Notes: a model not told the origin generated them from the sequence alone. 64,000 nt of DNA from Kalymmatonema hyalinum WJT4-NPBG1 (GCA_019359075.1 JAHHIB010000031.1:1-64000), one strand, 5' to 3'. Shown: positions 33,976-43,854, counted from the stretch's first letter. Numbers and translations are program-made.

Positions 33976-34521
33976 TTATTTCAAATCCAGTAAACCGTTT
34001 TCTTTCAACTTAGGATTGAAGCGAATTTGTGTTTGTAAACCACGTACTTCTAAAACTGCTATGATTTCAGCCTCGACTCGCCTCGCCACATTTTTAATGA
34101 TTTTGATTTGCGCCATTTCATCATTTACAGGGTTGTGATAATTTGCCTGTTCTTCAGCCGTCATGACGACTTTGACATCTATCGGCTGTGTCCATCTGTC
34201 CTTGCTATCTGCATTTCCTACAGGCACACTGCCATTTTCAGCAATCCAACCATGCTCGATGTTTTCTAAAACCGTACGGCTGGGACGTTCAATTGTTTGA
34301 GCTTTCACCCAATAGCAGTATTGTGGTTGACGTACTAAATGCTGCTTGAGGCTAAGATAAACATCACGGGAATATCCTACAAATTGCAGGACTTTTTCTT
34401 GGTCAAAAATCGCATATACCCCAATTTTTCCCTGTAATTGTTCGGGTAACTGACCGTTGTCGTCAATGAATGGAATGTATTCCAAACTTGCTAAAGCAGG
34501 AATATTACTTTCTGTAGTCAT
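33976..34521 (-). CDS. GIY-YIG nuclease-like family protein
   Basis: A 181-residue protein. GKIGVYAIFDQEKVLQFVGY at about residues 31-50 corresponds to the GIY...YIG signature in a diverged form (GVY and VGY), followed by SRDVYLSLKQHLVRQP where the family has the conserved Arg. This is the cyanobacterial GIY-YIG-like group. The remainder (EEQANYHNPVNDEMAQIKII) is a family-specific extension. Whether it still cuts DNA is uncertain because the catalytic Glu position is not obvious. It is predicted cytosolic. The ATG at 34521 is the only good start. A hypothetical gene lies 80 bases upstream on the same strand. Confidence 0.7.
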   Translation of the reverse strand: MTTESNIPALASLEYIPFIDDNGQLPEQLQGKIGVYAIFDQEKVLQFVGYSRDVYLSLKQHLVRQPQYCYWVKAQTIERPSRTVLENIEHGWIAENGSVPVGNADSKDRWTQPIDVKVVMTAEEQANYHNPVNDEMAQIKIIKNVARRVEAEIIAVLEVRGLQTQIRFNPKLKENGLLDLK

Positions 34522-34603
34522 AACTTAAATTCACAAGCAGGAGTCTTGATAATTTTGAGAAAATGGTTAGTTGTTAGTCGTGATGTATGCTAACGATAAC
34601 TAA

Positions 34604-34933
34604 CTAATAACTAAGAAGTTTTCGATAAATTGCACAAAGGCGACTGGGTTTGAAAATCTTCGCATGGAACATGAAATTTGGCGGAATATTAATGATGGCG
34701 TACTCATCAGATTCATAATACTTTTCAAATTGCGCTGGCATACCTTTAGGAGTTTCCGTACTGTAAGGAACAGGTTGAAAAAGTAATTCTGTCAATTCAA
34801 GCTTTTCACACTTCAAGTGTTGACAAAGTTGGTTTAAGAAAGCAACACCTGTCAATAGTTTGAATAATGTTTCTTTCGCTTGTGGTTCCAGAGTAAAACT
34901 CGCATCGAAATTTTCAACGATTTTTAAAGGCAT
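34604..34933 (-). CDS. Hypothetical protein
   Basis: A 109-residue protein beginning MPLKIVENFDASFTLEPQAK and ending AIYRKLLSY. No domain is recognised and there is no membrane segment. The two cysteines in LNQLCQHLKCEKLEL are the only notable feature. The ATG at 34933 is clear. It lies 82 bases upstream of the GIY-YIG-like gene on the same strand, so the two may be co-transcribed. Confidence 0.6.
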   Translation of the reverse strand: MPLKIVENFDASFTLEPQAKETLFKLLTGVAFLNQLCQHLKCEKLELTELLFQPVPYSTETPKGMPAQFEKYYESDEYAIINIPPNFMFHAKIFKPSRLCAIYRKLLSY

Positions 34934-35455
34934 TTGACTTGCAATGATTGGTTAAGAACTGAGAGATGATAGGGCATTGGAGACATTTTAATACGTCGTT
35001 AGCCTTCAATAAAAAGCCACGAGCAGACAAACAAAGTTGCTAACACAGCCCAACCGTCAGGAAATAAAGTCCCTGTCTGATATCTTAAGTCCTGTTTTGA
35101 GAGTCAAAAACCATGTTGATGAATACTTTTAGCCACTTTTAACCGACTCGAACCACTATCTCTGCAACTCATTCCAAGGTGATGCCCCTTTGGGGCTGTT
35201 CTTTGCGCGATGGCACGGAGTGCCCACCTGCGGCGATCGCCTTCTGAGTAGCGTAGCCTATGGGCAAGACTTACGGCAGTGCGATGGCACGGAGTGCCCG
35301 CCTGCGGCGATGGCAAGGGAGCGCACTGATATACAGGGCGATCGCTTGTAATTGAGAAGTCGAATGATCAGCCTGTCACTTTGTGTGAAGTTAGCTACCA
35401 TGTGGAGTATCTAGTTTTGCGAGGATTTCTCTCGTAACTTTCTGTAATCAAAGTA
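34934..35455. other. Intergenic, repeat-rich region before the threonine aldolase gene
   Basis: It holds the family B repeat pair (35207-35314) and several HIP1-type GCGATCGC sites. A 70-codon minus-strand frame at 35104-35316 is made of this repeat text and is not a gene. Confidence 0.5.
35207..35314. repeat. Family B repeat, two direct copies
   Basis: GCGATGGCACGGAGTGCCCN-CCTGCGGCGATNGC occurs at 35207-35240 and 35281-35314 with two mismatches over 34 bases. CACGGAGTG and GTGCCC elements make each copy partly palindromic. The same theme (GCGGAGCGCACTGCCGGAGGCGATCGC) is found inside hetC at 28513-28541. Confidence 0.75.
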
Positions 35456-36511
35456 ATGAACTTCTGTAGCGATAACGTTGTGGGTGTATCCCCAGAAATC
35501 ATGGCAGCGCTTTTGGCAACAAGTCATGGGGTTGTGATGCCCTATGGAAATGATGATTGTACTCAGCGCTTGAATTCTCTGTTCTCAGAATTATTTGAAA
35601 AAGACGTTTTAGTCTTTCCTGTAGCGACGGGTACTGCTGCCAACGCCCTTGCTTTGTCAGTGATGACACCTCCTTTCGGGGCAATTTACTGTCATCACCA
35701 ATCCCATATACATTCTGATGAGTGTGGTGCCCCAGAATTTTTTACAGGGGGAGCAAAACTAGTGACGCTACCAGGAGAGCATGGAAAAACTGACGCAATT
35801 GATTTAGCCGCAGCACTCGCTCGCGCAGGTGCAGGTGTTGTACATCATGTTCAACCTGCCGCTGTTAGTTTATCTCAGGCAACTGAATCTGGAACTGTTT
35901 ATAGCATTGATGAAGTTTCGCAAATCGCTGAGGTGACTCACGCTCATGGGTTGAACCTGCACATGGATGGTGCGCGGTTTGCTAATGCTGTGGTTAGCTT
36001 GGGATGCTCTCCTGCTGAGATCACTTGGCGTGCTGGAGTGGATGTGCTGTCTTTTGGAGCGACTAAGAACGGTGCTATGGCAGCAGAGGCAGTCATATTT
36101 TTCAATCAGAATTTAGCTCAGACATTCCGATATCGCTTAAAACGTAGTGGGCATCTGTTCTCAAAAATGCAGTTTTTGTCCGTGCAGCTAGAAGCCTACA
36201 TTAGAAACGATTTGTGGCTAAAGAATGCTACTCATGCCAACAAGATGGCAAAGCAGCTAGCTCAAAACTTGACAATGCTCCCAGGAGTGACGCTTTGTAA
36301 TCCAGTTGAGGCAAACGAGATATTTATTCAAATGCCTCAACAAGTCATTGTAGGTCTTTTAAATGATGGCTTTAAATTCTACCGCTGGGATGGAGAAGAT
36401 TCCACAACAGTGCGGTTAGTCACTGCCTTCAATACTCAACAGGAAGATGTGACAGCGTTTTTAGAAGCTGCTCAGGCACATTGTACTCGTCATCTGTCAT
36501 TAATTAGTTAG
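35456..36511 (+). CDS. Threonine aldolase (low-specificity type, PLP-dependent)
   Basis: A 351-residue fold-type I PLP enzyme that splits L-threonine or related beta-hydroxy amino acids into glycine and an aldehyde. The PLP-binding Lys204 is in SFGATKNGAMAAEAV, and Asp171 in LHMDGARFANA contacts the cofactor ring. The N-terminal FCSDNVVGVSPEIMAAL and the FPVATGTAANALAL block also fit the family. The length is typical. The ATG at 35456 starts the conserved N-terminus directly. It stands alone, flanked by repeats. The related beta-eliminating lyase (tryptophanase-like) superfamily is the only alternative, and less likely. Confidence 0.9.
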   Translation: MNFCSDNVVGVSPEIMAALLATSHGVVMPYGNDDCTQRLNSLFSELFEKDVLVFPVATGTAANALALSVMTPPFGAIYCHHQSHIHSDECGAPEFFTGGAKLVTLPGEHGKTDAIDLAAALARAGAGVVHHVQPAAVSLSQATESGTVYSIDEVSQIAEVTHAHGLNLHMDGARFANAVVSLGCSPAEITWRAGVDVLSFGATKNGAMAAEAVIFFNQNLAQTFRYRLKRSGHLFSKMQFLSVQLEAYIRNDLWLKNATHANKMAKQLAQNLTMLPGVTLCNPVEANEIFIQMPQQVIVGLLNDGFKFYRWDGEDSTTVRLVTAFNTQQEDVTAFLEAAQAHCTRHLSLIS

Positions 36512-36529
36512 TTGATTTACCCTTGCACC

Positions 36530-36655
36530 TCGTCGCTCATAGGCTATAAGCCTGCACCGCACTTGGTTCACGGGGGAAACCACGCGGCTATGCTTTAAGC
36601 GGGGGAGCCCCGCCAACGCACTGGCTCCCCAAGGACGCACTGCCTCGGCTAGAAG
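36530..36655. repeat. GC-rich intergenic repeat text
   Basis: The stretch contains CACGGGGGAAACCACG, GCGGGGGAGCCCCGCC and CGCACTGGCTCCCC, with overlapping inverted repeats (GGGGAGCC and GGCTCCCC). It is unlike the AT-rich flanks and resembles dispersed cyanobacterial repeats. It separates two convergent genes. Confidence 0.4.
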
Positions 36656-37288
36656 TCATACACACTTTTTCAATGCTTCAATATCTGCACCGACAATTTT
36701 TTCCAAGTTTCTCGTAATTTTTTCAATATTCCAGTTCCACCAGGCAATCTCTAGCAGAACATCGATTGTTTCGTCTGGAAAGCGTTGTCGCAATAAAGTA
36801 GCTGGATTACCTCCAAAAACTGTGTAAGGCGGCACATCTTTAACAACCACAGATTTTGCGGCAACAATTGCACCGTCGCCGATTTTTACTCCAGGCATTA
36901 TGACTGCTTCGTATCCGATCCACACATCGTTACCAATCACGGTATCGCCCTTGAAAGGTAATTCGCCCTTGTTTGGCATGACGCGCTCCCAACCACTACC
37001 AAAAATTTCAAATGGATAGGTTGAAAACCCGGACATTTTATGAAAAGCGCCATTCATGATGAATTTTACGCCTGTGGCTAAAGCACAAAACCTTCCAATG
37101 ATCAGCTTGTCACCGATAAACGGATAGTGGTAAAGGACATTGCGCTCAAAATTTTCCGAGTCTTGTGGGTCATCGTAATACGTATAATCGCCAATGATGA
37201 TATTTGGGTTCGAGACAACATTTTTGATGAAACAAACTTGGGGGAAACCCTGCATGGGGTGTGGGACTCTTGCATCGGGATATTCCAT
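36656..37288 (-). CDS. Vat-like / CatB-related acetyltransferase (hexapeptide repeat)
   Basis: About 210 residues. It closely follows Vat-type xenobiotic acetyltransferases: GDYTYYDDPQDSENFERNVL, YHYPFIGDKLIIGRFCA, FIMNGAFHKMSG with the expected catalytic His, YPFEIFGSGWERVMP, then the left-handed beta-helix GDTVIGNDVWIGYEAVIMPG and the trimer-end KDVPPYTVFGGNPA. These enzymes move acetyl from acetyl-CoA to a hydroxyl; VatD inactivates streptogramin A. The ATG at 37288 gives the family's length (VatD is about 209 residues); a GTG at 37312 would add eight residues. It is 95 bases downstream of bcsA on the same strand, so it may instead, or also, acetylate a saccharide linked to the operon. Confidence 0.88.
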   Translation of the reverse strand: MEYPDARVPHPMQGFPQVCFIKNVVSNPNIIIGDYTYYDDPQDSENFERNVLYHYPFIGDKLIIGRFCALATGVKFIMNGAFHKMSGFSTYPFEIFGSGWERVMPNKGELPFKGDTVIGNDVWIGYEAVIMPGVKIGDGAIVAAKSVVVKDVPPYTVFGGNPATLLRQRFPDETIDVLLEIAWWNWNIEKITRNLEKIVGADIEALKKCV

Positions 37289-37382
37289 CACAACACAGAA
37301 AGAATTGCTCACTTTTCTACTAAATTACCGAATTCAACAGCGATTTCTCACCGATAAACTCGCGGCTTCAGAATAACCGATT

Positions 37383-39980
37383 CTACAACACCTGCAAAAG
37401 CTGCTTAATTTTGGGACTTTGGCGTTGCTTGAATTGTGTTGGAAAATTCAAATCAACAACAATCTTGCCATTAGTCTCTTCTTTAGCCGCAGAAATTTCA
37501 GCAACTAACTTACTCGGTGATGGGTTCCCCTCCTCTCGACTCAAGAGCAAACCAACGAGTGGTTTGATATGTCGCATCTTGTGCAAGTCCTCTTGTCCAA
37601 GCACTCTCTCACCTGATTTAGCTTTTTTGCCCAATATTTCCAGCCGTAAACCTGTTACCCCAAGTTCCGTAGCAATTCCAGGGAAGAAATGACCATCCCA
37701 GTAGAGTTCACCGACGGCATTCACCTGTTTACGTACCTGTTTACGGGCAGTGGGTTTGATGTCTCGAAAAGAGCGAGTCAGACTCGTGGCAAGGAACCCA
37801 AGCGAATGGAATGGTTGATCTGAGTTTTGCCGCTTTTGGGAATACCATTCTCGCACATCAGAATACGAAACCAGGATTAAGTTATCGATTTGCGAGCGGC
37901 TGGGATTGACAAAGTCAATTGCCAAAAGCGTTTTCGTATCACTTACAGGCGAGAGTCTCACAACCCGCGCTGTTAGGGAAGCGCGAGCAGTAGAGTCTCC
38001 CATAATCTCAACATCGATCTCATCCGGTAAATTGGGCAAAGATTCTAAAGAAATCAACGCCCCAGTTTCTGAAATGTTGACTGTTGTCCCCTGGAATGTC
38101 TGATTGGTAGTAGAAATAACAACTCTGAGGTGTCGCTGCAAACGGTGGGCGGCACGTACCTGTGGCTGCTCAAACCCCACTAACAATGCCGCTATCAGCA
38201 GAATCAAATTAAAACCTGACCATAAAGTGTTAACCAAGACCGCTTGCCAATCTTCTGGACGAAGCAGCAACCAGTAGGGAACGGCAAATAAGGAAGTGAA
38301 AACGAGTGCCGCCACGACCATAAGACCACGCATTGACCGCCAGTCAAAAGTACGTTTAGCAATGTTTACTCCTTTATCAGTGACGTTAAACGAACCAAGT
38401 CTGGGGTTAAGCAGCGCCAACATAGTCACCCAGCCCGATTGGAAAGCCATCACAAATTCAAAAATTTCGTTCCAAAAAGAAAAACGGACGTTTTTATAGA
38501 TCAGGTGGTTGGTAAATAGGGCGAGGAGAATGTGAGGTACGGCGTAAGCCAGAGTTTCCAAACCTAAGCCTCGGATGGGGTTAATACCAAACAATAAGAA
38601 CAGAGTCGGAACAATTGCATAAATCAGCCGAGGATATCCATACAAGAAGTGCGAAGTCGCACTGAAATAACAAATCCGTTGAGGAATGGTCAGTTTCAGC
38701 TTTGGATTAAACAAGGGGTTTTCCAGTCGCAAAATCTGCGCCATACCTCTTGCCCAACGGACTTGTTGACCCATATAGGAAGAAAACGTGTCTGGCGCTA
38801 AACCAGCCACCATGATTTTGTCGTAATAGACGGACTTGTAACCGCGAGAGTGCAACCGTAGTGCTGTGTGGCAATCCTCTGTTACAGTTTCGACCGCAAT
38901 TCCCCCAACTTCCAAAGCGTGGGATTTGCGAATAATAGCCGCTGAACCGCAGAAAAAGGCTGCATTCCAAAAATCATTGCCTTTTTGGAGCACTTTATAA
39001 AACAGTTCATTACCCGCAGGGATTCTACCGGCTGTGAGCAAATTACGCTCGAAGGGGTCGGGGTTATAGAACCAGTGGGGGGTTTGGACAAACGATACCT
39101 TTGGGTCAAAGAAAAAGCCCACTGTATCTAGCAGAAATTGGCGCGATGGGATGTGGTCGCAGTCCAAAATCAAAACCAAGTCGCCATCAGTTTTGTGAAA
39201 GGCGTTGTTGATATTACCCGCCTTGGCGTGGTTGTTGTTGTCCCGCGTCATGTGGATGCAGCCAATTTCCTCACACATTTGCCGTATCTGTTCGCGTCTT
39301 CTTCGGAAACTTTCTCGGCGCGGGTCGTTTTCTTTATACCTTTCTGGACGACCATCATCCAAAATATAAACCGTTTTTTTCCCAGGAGCATAATCGCAAG
39401 CTATTGCTGCTAACGCGGTCTTACGAACAATTTCAACGTCTTCGTTAAAGGTGGGGATATAAATATCAACATTGAACCATTCTTCTTGAGGAATTGTCGC
39501 AAGATTAACTGGCTGACGCTCTTTGATTCTTAGGGTTTGAAAATAAGCCAGTCCCAAGGTGAGAACAGCGTACAGCTCGGCACCGTAGAGCAGTAAGCAA
39601 ACAATGGTGTTGATTAAGCCATCAAAGTTAAGAGTGTAGCTTGTGCGGTAGTATAAATACCGCAGTGTTGTTACCAAACTTAGCCACACCATAAATAAGT
39701 GATAATACTGGCTGATTTCAGTAGAAGACTCTTGCTCCTCGGCTTCCATAATGGATTGACCGATTATCACTAGAAACAAGGCAATGACTGCTTGCTGCCA
39801 TATTCGTAACGGGGTAATGATCAGTGGAACTGACAGCAGCAGCAGCAGCAAGACAAGCCACTTAAACTGTTTCAGACCCAGATTTTGTAAAGCACGGTCA
39901 AAAAATCGGGGCGTCGTATCAGTGAGCCATCTACTTAAGCTGAAACGCCCTCTTGGAGGAGAATTTAATGAAGAAGACAT
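37383..39980 (-). CDS. bcsA: Cellulose synthase catalytic subunit (UDP-forming), BcsA type with PilZ domain
   Basis: An 865-residue inner-membrane glycosyltransferase family 2 enzyme that polymerises glucose from UDP-glucose and threads it through the membrane. Motifs in order: ILDDG (206-210), LDCDHIP with the D-x-D at 273-275, FFCGSA (342-347), TED (367-369) with the catalytic Asp, and QQVRW (405-409). Hydrophobic segments occur at ~39-75, 96-110, 120-150, and several after 420. A PilZ region at ~600-700 (HRLQRHLRVV, then NISETGALISL) predicts c-di-GMP control, though the arginine spacing is not perfectly canonical. Gene order with BcsB, GH8, TPR and barrel genes supports the call. The ATG at 39980 opens a Ser-rich N-terminus. 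A related beta-glucan synthase cannot be excluded. Confidence 0.92.
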   Translation of the reverse strand: MSSSLNSPPRGRFSLSRWLTDTTPRFFDRALQNLGLKQFKWLVLLLLLLSVPLIITPLRIWQQAVIALFLVIIGQSIMEAEEQESSTEISQYYHLFMVWLSLVTTLRYLYYRTSYTLNFDGLINTIVCLLLYGAELYAVLTLGLAYFQTLRIKERQPVNLATIPQEEWFNVDIYIPTFNEDVEIVRKTALAAIACDYAPGKKTVYILDDGRPERYKENDPRRESFRRRREQIRQMCEEIGCIHMTRDNNNHAKAGNINNAFHKTDGDLVLILDCDHIPSRQFLLDTVGFFFDPKVSFVQTPHWFYNPDPFERNLLTAGRIPAGNELFYKVLQKGNDFWNAAFFCGSAAIIRKSHALEVGGIAVETVTEDCHTALRLHSRGYKSVYYDKIMVAGLAPDTFSSYMGQQVRWARGMAQILRLENPLFNPKLKLTIPQRICYFSATSHFLYGYPRLIYAIVPTLFLLFGINPIRGLGLETLAYAVPHILLALFTNHLIYKNVRFSFWNEIFEFVMAFQSGWVTMLALLNPRLGSFNVTDKGVNIAKRTFDWRSMRGLMVVAALVFTSLFAVPYWLLLRPEDWQAVLVNTLWSGFNLILLIAALLVGFEQPQVRAAHRLQRHLRVVISTTNQTFQGTTVNISETGALISLESLPNLPDEIDVEIMGDSTARASLTARVVRLSPVSDTKTLLAIDFVNPSRSQIDNLILVSYSDVREWYSQKRQNSDQPFHSLGFLATSLTRSFRDIKPTARKQVRKQVNAVGELYWDGHFFPGIATELGVTGLRLEILGKKAKSGERVLGQEDLHKMRHIKPLVGLLLSREEGNPSPSKLVAEISAAKEETNGKIVVDLNFPTQFKQRQSPKIKQLLQVL

Positions 39981-40075
39981 TTTTGATTTGGGATTTTAGA
40001 TTTTATAATTGGGATTTTAACCGCAGATAATCATCTGTTATGCTGCCGTGTTTCTGCTTAGGGCGTTAGTAGCAA

Positions 40076-42445
40076 TTAATTCCTGTCAGCAACAGCAAGG
40101 CGCTTGAGATACAACTGGACAATACCATAAAGTAAAAGTGAGATACCTAAAATACCGATAGGTAGCAGTAGCCAGTTTTCTTGTAGCAAGCGCGTTGTCT
40201 TACTCAGTAAGTTAGTATTTTCTACACGATTCCTAGCACCACTGCGGAAAAACTCTAGTTGATAAGCGTCTGGATCGTAGGGAGATTGATTGTTCTGATC
40301 CCTGCCAATCAGGACTGTATCCTGTTTCAATTGGAAGAACAATGGGTCTCGATTCACCACTTGGCGCACTCGCTCTAAACCTGTTTGTGTCTGAGCTGTT
40401 AAAGCCAGAATGGTGCGTTCGTTGCTCCAAGGAGAGATAATTTGCTTAATCAAACCTTGTGAATCCTGTGGAGTTTGAATTCTACCTTGAGCGGATACGC
40501 GCGAGAATGCTTGACTTAAATTAAAGCCAGCGGATTTAAAGACTTCTGGGAAAGGAAACTTGTCCCGCGTACCAATTCCTACAAGATGCTCATTCTTACG
40601 TACTGAATCAGGAATTGATTCTGTTGTATAAACCTGGAGCTTGACGGAATCTGCTTGACTCAGCCGTCCTAAGCGTTCGCTAAACGCAAGTAAAGTGAGT
40701 ATATCTGTGTTAGATGGGTTTTGTGGTAAGGCGATCGCCGTTTTAGATAAATCTTGAGGTGCAGCAAACGGAAAACCAAATTGCAACAAACCCAAATCTG
40801 GCAGCTGTACGGAAGCTTCCCGTTTTAAATCGAAGCTAGTGTCAGCATGAAGTGTACCTATTAATTGTTCGTCTGCTGCGCTAATACACTTTTGCCTGTC
40901 AAATGGTTCTTTGGAATTCATCCGGAAGTATATCTGGAGTTGAGAGTTGGGGCGAATCAAGTGCGGTGGTAAATCAACTCTCAAGGTTTGGCGAGTTTCT
41001 CCAGAATCTGAGGTGAAACGTGCGCCACCGATATATCTGCCGTCAAGTAACACTTCCACAGCAGAAGTTCTCGGGTTCATCTGCGCAGCATAGCTGTAAA
41101 CTAAGTTCATGGAACTGCCACGCACAAATCTGTCGTCAGGTAAGGCGTGTAAATCAATTTCAATTGGCGGTGCTGCTGAACCACGTACAGTCACATCACC
41201 AAATGGCTCACCATTGAGCGAGCTTTTCAGTTCAGTCAGTCTAAAAGTATTTTCCTCTGGAATATAACGAGGCCATTGTCGAGGTCCAGGTGGTGCCACT
41301 TCCTTAACTTGATTGACAAAAACGACTGAACCTGTACCCATTTTTCGCAAGTCTGGCTGTACCAAAAACTGTACTGCCTTAGCCACACCTTTTGGTCCAT
41401 TACCAGTCGCGATTAAAACGGGAGTACCACCTTCTTTTTGAGTTTTTGTCGCAATTAATACTCCTGTATCTTCTGGTACGAGCTTTTGATTGATATTGAA
41501 AATTTCAGTATCAGTAACAGAAAGAGGCAATTTCAAGGAGGATAAAATCGGCTGCTCACTAGGAGTACCAATAATCACCAGCCGTTGTTCAGGCTTCACA
41601 CCCTTTATATCAGACACCAAGCTCGTCTCTATTGGGCGAAAATCTGCAAGTCTGCCAAATGCCGCCTGCAAGCGAGCTGCTGCTGTTAGCCAATATTGAC
41701 TCGCCTGAGTTGGTTGCAAGTACACAATTTGGTTCGTTTCTAAGCCGAGTTGATCGAAAAAGGGATAGGGATAGCGGCTAAAGTTGGGGGAGATTGGCTG
41801 ACGTTGGAAACTGAAAATTAATTTAGAATCTGGCAGAATCTCCGTCCACAAACTCGGGTCATGAGGATCAGTACATTCTTGTAAGCTATTGTGCTGCGCT
41901 ACAAGCTTGACTTCGTTATAGTCCTGAAGCAGCTTAGGATTGATATTCAGTAACACCTCACCCACTTGGGACTGTTTACGGTTGAGCGATACGCTGCCTA
42001 TAGCAGTGTCATTGACAAGTACCGTCAGGTGAGAACGTTTGGCAAAAAGAGATGGTGAGTGCTGGAACCGAATTAAAGCTTGAACCTTTGCGATTTTCCA
42101 ACCACGAGGACGGTTAAAGCCAAGGCGACCTTCCGCATTAATTCCTCGTAAGCGCATACGGTTGCCGACAATCGGACTGCGATTAAATTCCAGGTCGTAC
42201 GTTATCAGGTTCTTTGCATCAGCAGCCTCTTTGTTGTCTTCGGTGTTAGCTATGGGTTTAGTTGCTTGAGCTAACAAGAGAGTTTGCTGTTGCTCTGGAT
42301 ACCTAGAATTTTGCGAATCATAGTGTTGCAAATCTTCTTCACTTTGAGCTTGAGCGCTCAGCAATGAACCAGGAAACAGTAACAAGCAAGAAGTAAGAAT
42401 AATTGCTTTTGTACTGTTTGGGGAAAAGAGAAACAACGGCTTCAT
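40076..42445 (-). CDS. bcsB: Cellulose synthase regulatory subunit, BcsB family
   Basis: A 789-residue periplasmic protein with an N-terminal signal segment (KAIILTSCLLLFPGSLLSAQ) and a C-terminal membrane anchor (WLLLPIGILGISLLLYGIVQ, ~757-780). Between them are the paired carbohydrate-binding and flavodoxin-like domains typical of BcsB: LRLRGINAEGRLGFNRPRGW-type text early on, ASQYWLTAAARLQAAFGRLA, and FPFAAPQDLSKTAIALPQNP. BcsB guides the nascent chain across the periplasm and activates BcsA through its tail anchor. It lies 95 bases upstream of bcsA in the same operon. The ATG at 42445 is the clear start. Confidence 0.92.
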   Translation of the reverse strand: MKPLFLFSPNSTKAIILTSCLLLFPGSLLSAQAQSEEDLQHYDSQNSRYPEQQQTLLLAQATKPIANTEDNKEAADAKNLITYDLEFNRSPIVGNRMRLRGINAEGRLGFNRPRGWKIAKVQALIRFQHSPSLFAKRSHLTVLVNDTAIGSVSLNRKQSQVGEVLLNINPKLLQDYNEVKLVAQHNSLQECTDPHDPSLWTEILPDSKLIFSFQRQPISPNFSRYPYPFFDQLGLETNQIVYLQPTQASQYWLTAAARLQAAFGRLADFRPIETSLVSDIKGVKPEQRLVIIGTPSEQPILSSLKLPLSVTDTEIFNINQKLVPEDTGVLIATKTQKEGGTPVLIATGNGPKGVAKAVQFLVQPDLRKMGTGSVVFVNQVKEVAPPGPRQWPRYIPEENTFRLTELKSSLNGEPFGDVTVRGSAAPPIEIDLHALPDDRFVRGSSMNLVYSYAAQMNPRTSAVEVLLDGRYIGGARFTSDSGETRQTLRVDLPPHLIRPNSQLQIYFRMNSKEPFDRQKCISAADEQLIGTLHADTSFDLKREASVQLPDLGLLQFGFPFAAPQDLSKTAIALPQNPSNTDILTLLAFSERLGRLSQADSVKLQVYTTESIPDSVRKNEHLVGIGTRDKFPFPEVFKSAGFNLSQAFSRVSAQGRIQTPQDSQGLIKQIISPWSNERTILALTAQTQTGLERVRQVVNRDPLFFQLKQDTVLIGRDQNNQSPYDPDAYQLEFFRSGARNRVENTNLLSKTTRLLQENWLLLPIGILGISLLLYGIVQLYLKRLAVADRN

Positions 42446-42585
42446 ATGACAGTGTGATTATTAGGTATATGGTGAAATTTTTGTGGTTTTTGCTAGCTAT
42501 ATTTACCAAGAGTAAGTTTGTTATTTTTTATAGCTCAAAAACGAACATAATTTTTCTGATTTTCTAAATAATCAATAAAAACCTG

Positions 42586-43854
42586 TTACGGCTTTGCTTT
42601 TAGGAGTTGCTGAGGAAGTACTGAAGGAGGCAACATACCTAACCAAGCCAAATTCTGTGTATAATAAGCAGATTTATCATCCCAAATGCCTTGTTTGTAT
42701 TGAGGTAGCAATTTTTTCTCAAGCAACTCCTTGGCTAGTCGTGGTTCTACCAACTCCCAAGCGGCGTAAAGCATAGCGTATTGTGCTGTCGCCTCATAAC
42801 CCACCAATTCTTTGCCTTGTAGGTCGATGCGTGCTGGTAAACGCGATCGCTCGCGCCACACCTTTTGCAAATATCTACTGTATGTTTGGAGATAACGTCG
42901 TGCTTGGGGTGAATTGAACCATGCCACATCCAATGACAAGCGCCACCAAACTCGGTAAGCATCAAAGCCATACACAGTCTGAAGTTGGCTTGTCTGCGGC
43001 AAGGGTTGGTATTTTCCTGTTTTAGTATCTTGCGCTACCCAATCACTAAGTAAACCTACGGCAGAAAGCGACGCTGATTTTTCTAAAACTTCGTAGCTCG
43101 TATTAACCAAACTCAACCAATCATGTTGTGGATCGACTTGGGCAAATAGCCGAAAAGCATAAGGAGCGAAATAAGAAGGGTTGAGGTAAAGGGTTGAGGC
43201 ATTCCCAACAAAGGCAGCCGCCGGACCAGGCAGCAAATAAAGCTTACCTCCGTGTCCTACTATGATCGAAAGATTCCATAAATCTTGCAGTTTAGCCTTC
43301 GCCAGGTCTAGGTATTCAGGACGATTCCAACGCCGAGAGGCAAGAATCAAGGCAGTAATCGCATCAATATCGCCATCGCTAGCAAAGTTGCTATCGATCG
43401 CACCCCACTTTCCCTCTGCATTTCGTCCCCATTGCCATGCCCAAAGCTTGTCTGTGCGTTTGCCGTTCGCTTGTCGCTGGAGGTTATTTTCTCCCCAGTT
43501 CAAGGTTAGGGCAAAAGTTGCAGGGTCATCGATCAGGACTGCCCGCAGCATCGCATATGCTTGACCTTCACTTGTAGAGCGATCGTCCGCCTCATAATCA
43601 ATCACTCTACCATCACCTTGGATAAATCTCCGACGGTAAGTTTCCCAGCTTTGAGCGAGTAACTCCCGGTTAGGAACGGATTTAGGTAAAGCAGCAACAA
43701 ATTTTGATATACTTTCGCTACCATCCAAAGGCTGAGCTTTTGCCATCGGAGTACTCTCATCAGATGTTTCTCGATATTTTACTGAGTACCCTGAGCTACA
43801 AGCAATCAGAAAAATCATGCTAACAATCACAGCCAATCTTGGTAGGTACTGCAT
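42586..43854 (-). CDS. bcsZ: GH8 family glycosidase (BcsZ-like endoglucanase), lipoprotein
   Basis: About 422 residues. The N-terminus MQYLPRLAVIVSMIFLIACS contains the lipobox LIAC, so it is a predicted lipoprotein. The GH8 domain shows GDGRVIDYEADDRSTSEGQA with Glu96 as the expected catalytic acid, WAWQWGRNAEGKWGAID, and NFASDGDIDAITALILA with the family's DGD acid cluster at 160-162. GH8 endoglucanases trim beta-1,4-glucan and are common in bcs operons. I use the ATG at 43854, because the longer frame to 43983 is repeat-derived (family C) and lacks a signal peptide. It is 140 bases upstream of bcsB. The gene symbol is by operon position. Confidence 0.87.
   Translation of the reverse strand: MQYLPRLAVIVSMIFLIACSSGYSVKYRETSDESTPMAKAQPLDGSESISKFVAALPKSVPNRELLAQSWETYRRRFIQGDGRVIDYEADDRSTSEGQAYAMLRAVLIDDPATFALTLNWGENNLQRQANGKRTDKLWAWQWGRNAEGKWGAIDSNFASDGDIDAITALILASRRWNRPEYLDLAKAKLQDLWNLSIIVGHGGKLYLLPGPAAAFVGNASTLYLNPSYFAPYAFRLFAQVDPQHDWLSLVNTSYEVLEKSASLSAVGLLSDWVAQDTKTGKYQPLPQTSQLQTVYGFDAYRVWWRLSLDVAWFNSPQARRYLQTYSRYLQKVWRERSRLPARIDLQGKELVGYEATAQYAMLYAAWELVEPRLAKELLEKKLLPQYKQGIWDDKSAYYTQNLAWLGMLPPSVLPQQLLKAKP

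Noticed and set aside
35104-35316. 70-codon minus-strand frame
   Set aside because: Made of family B repeat copies and HIP1 sites; not a gene.
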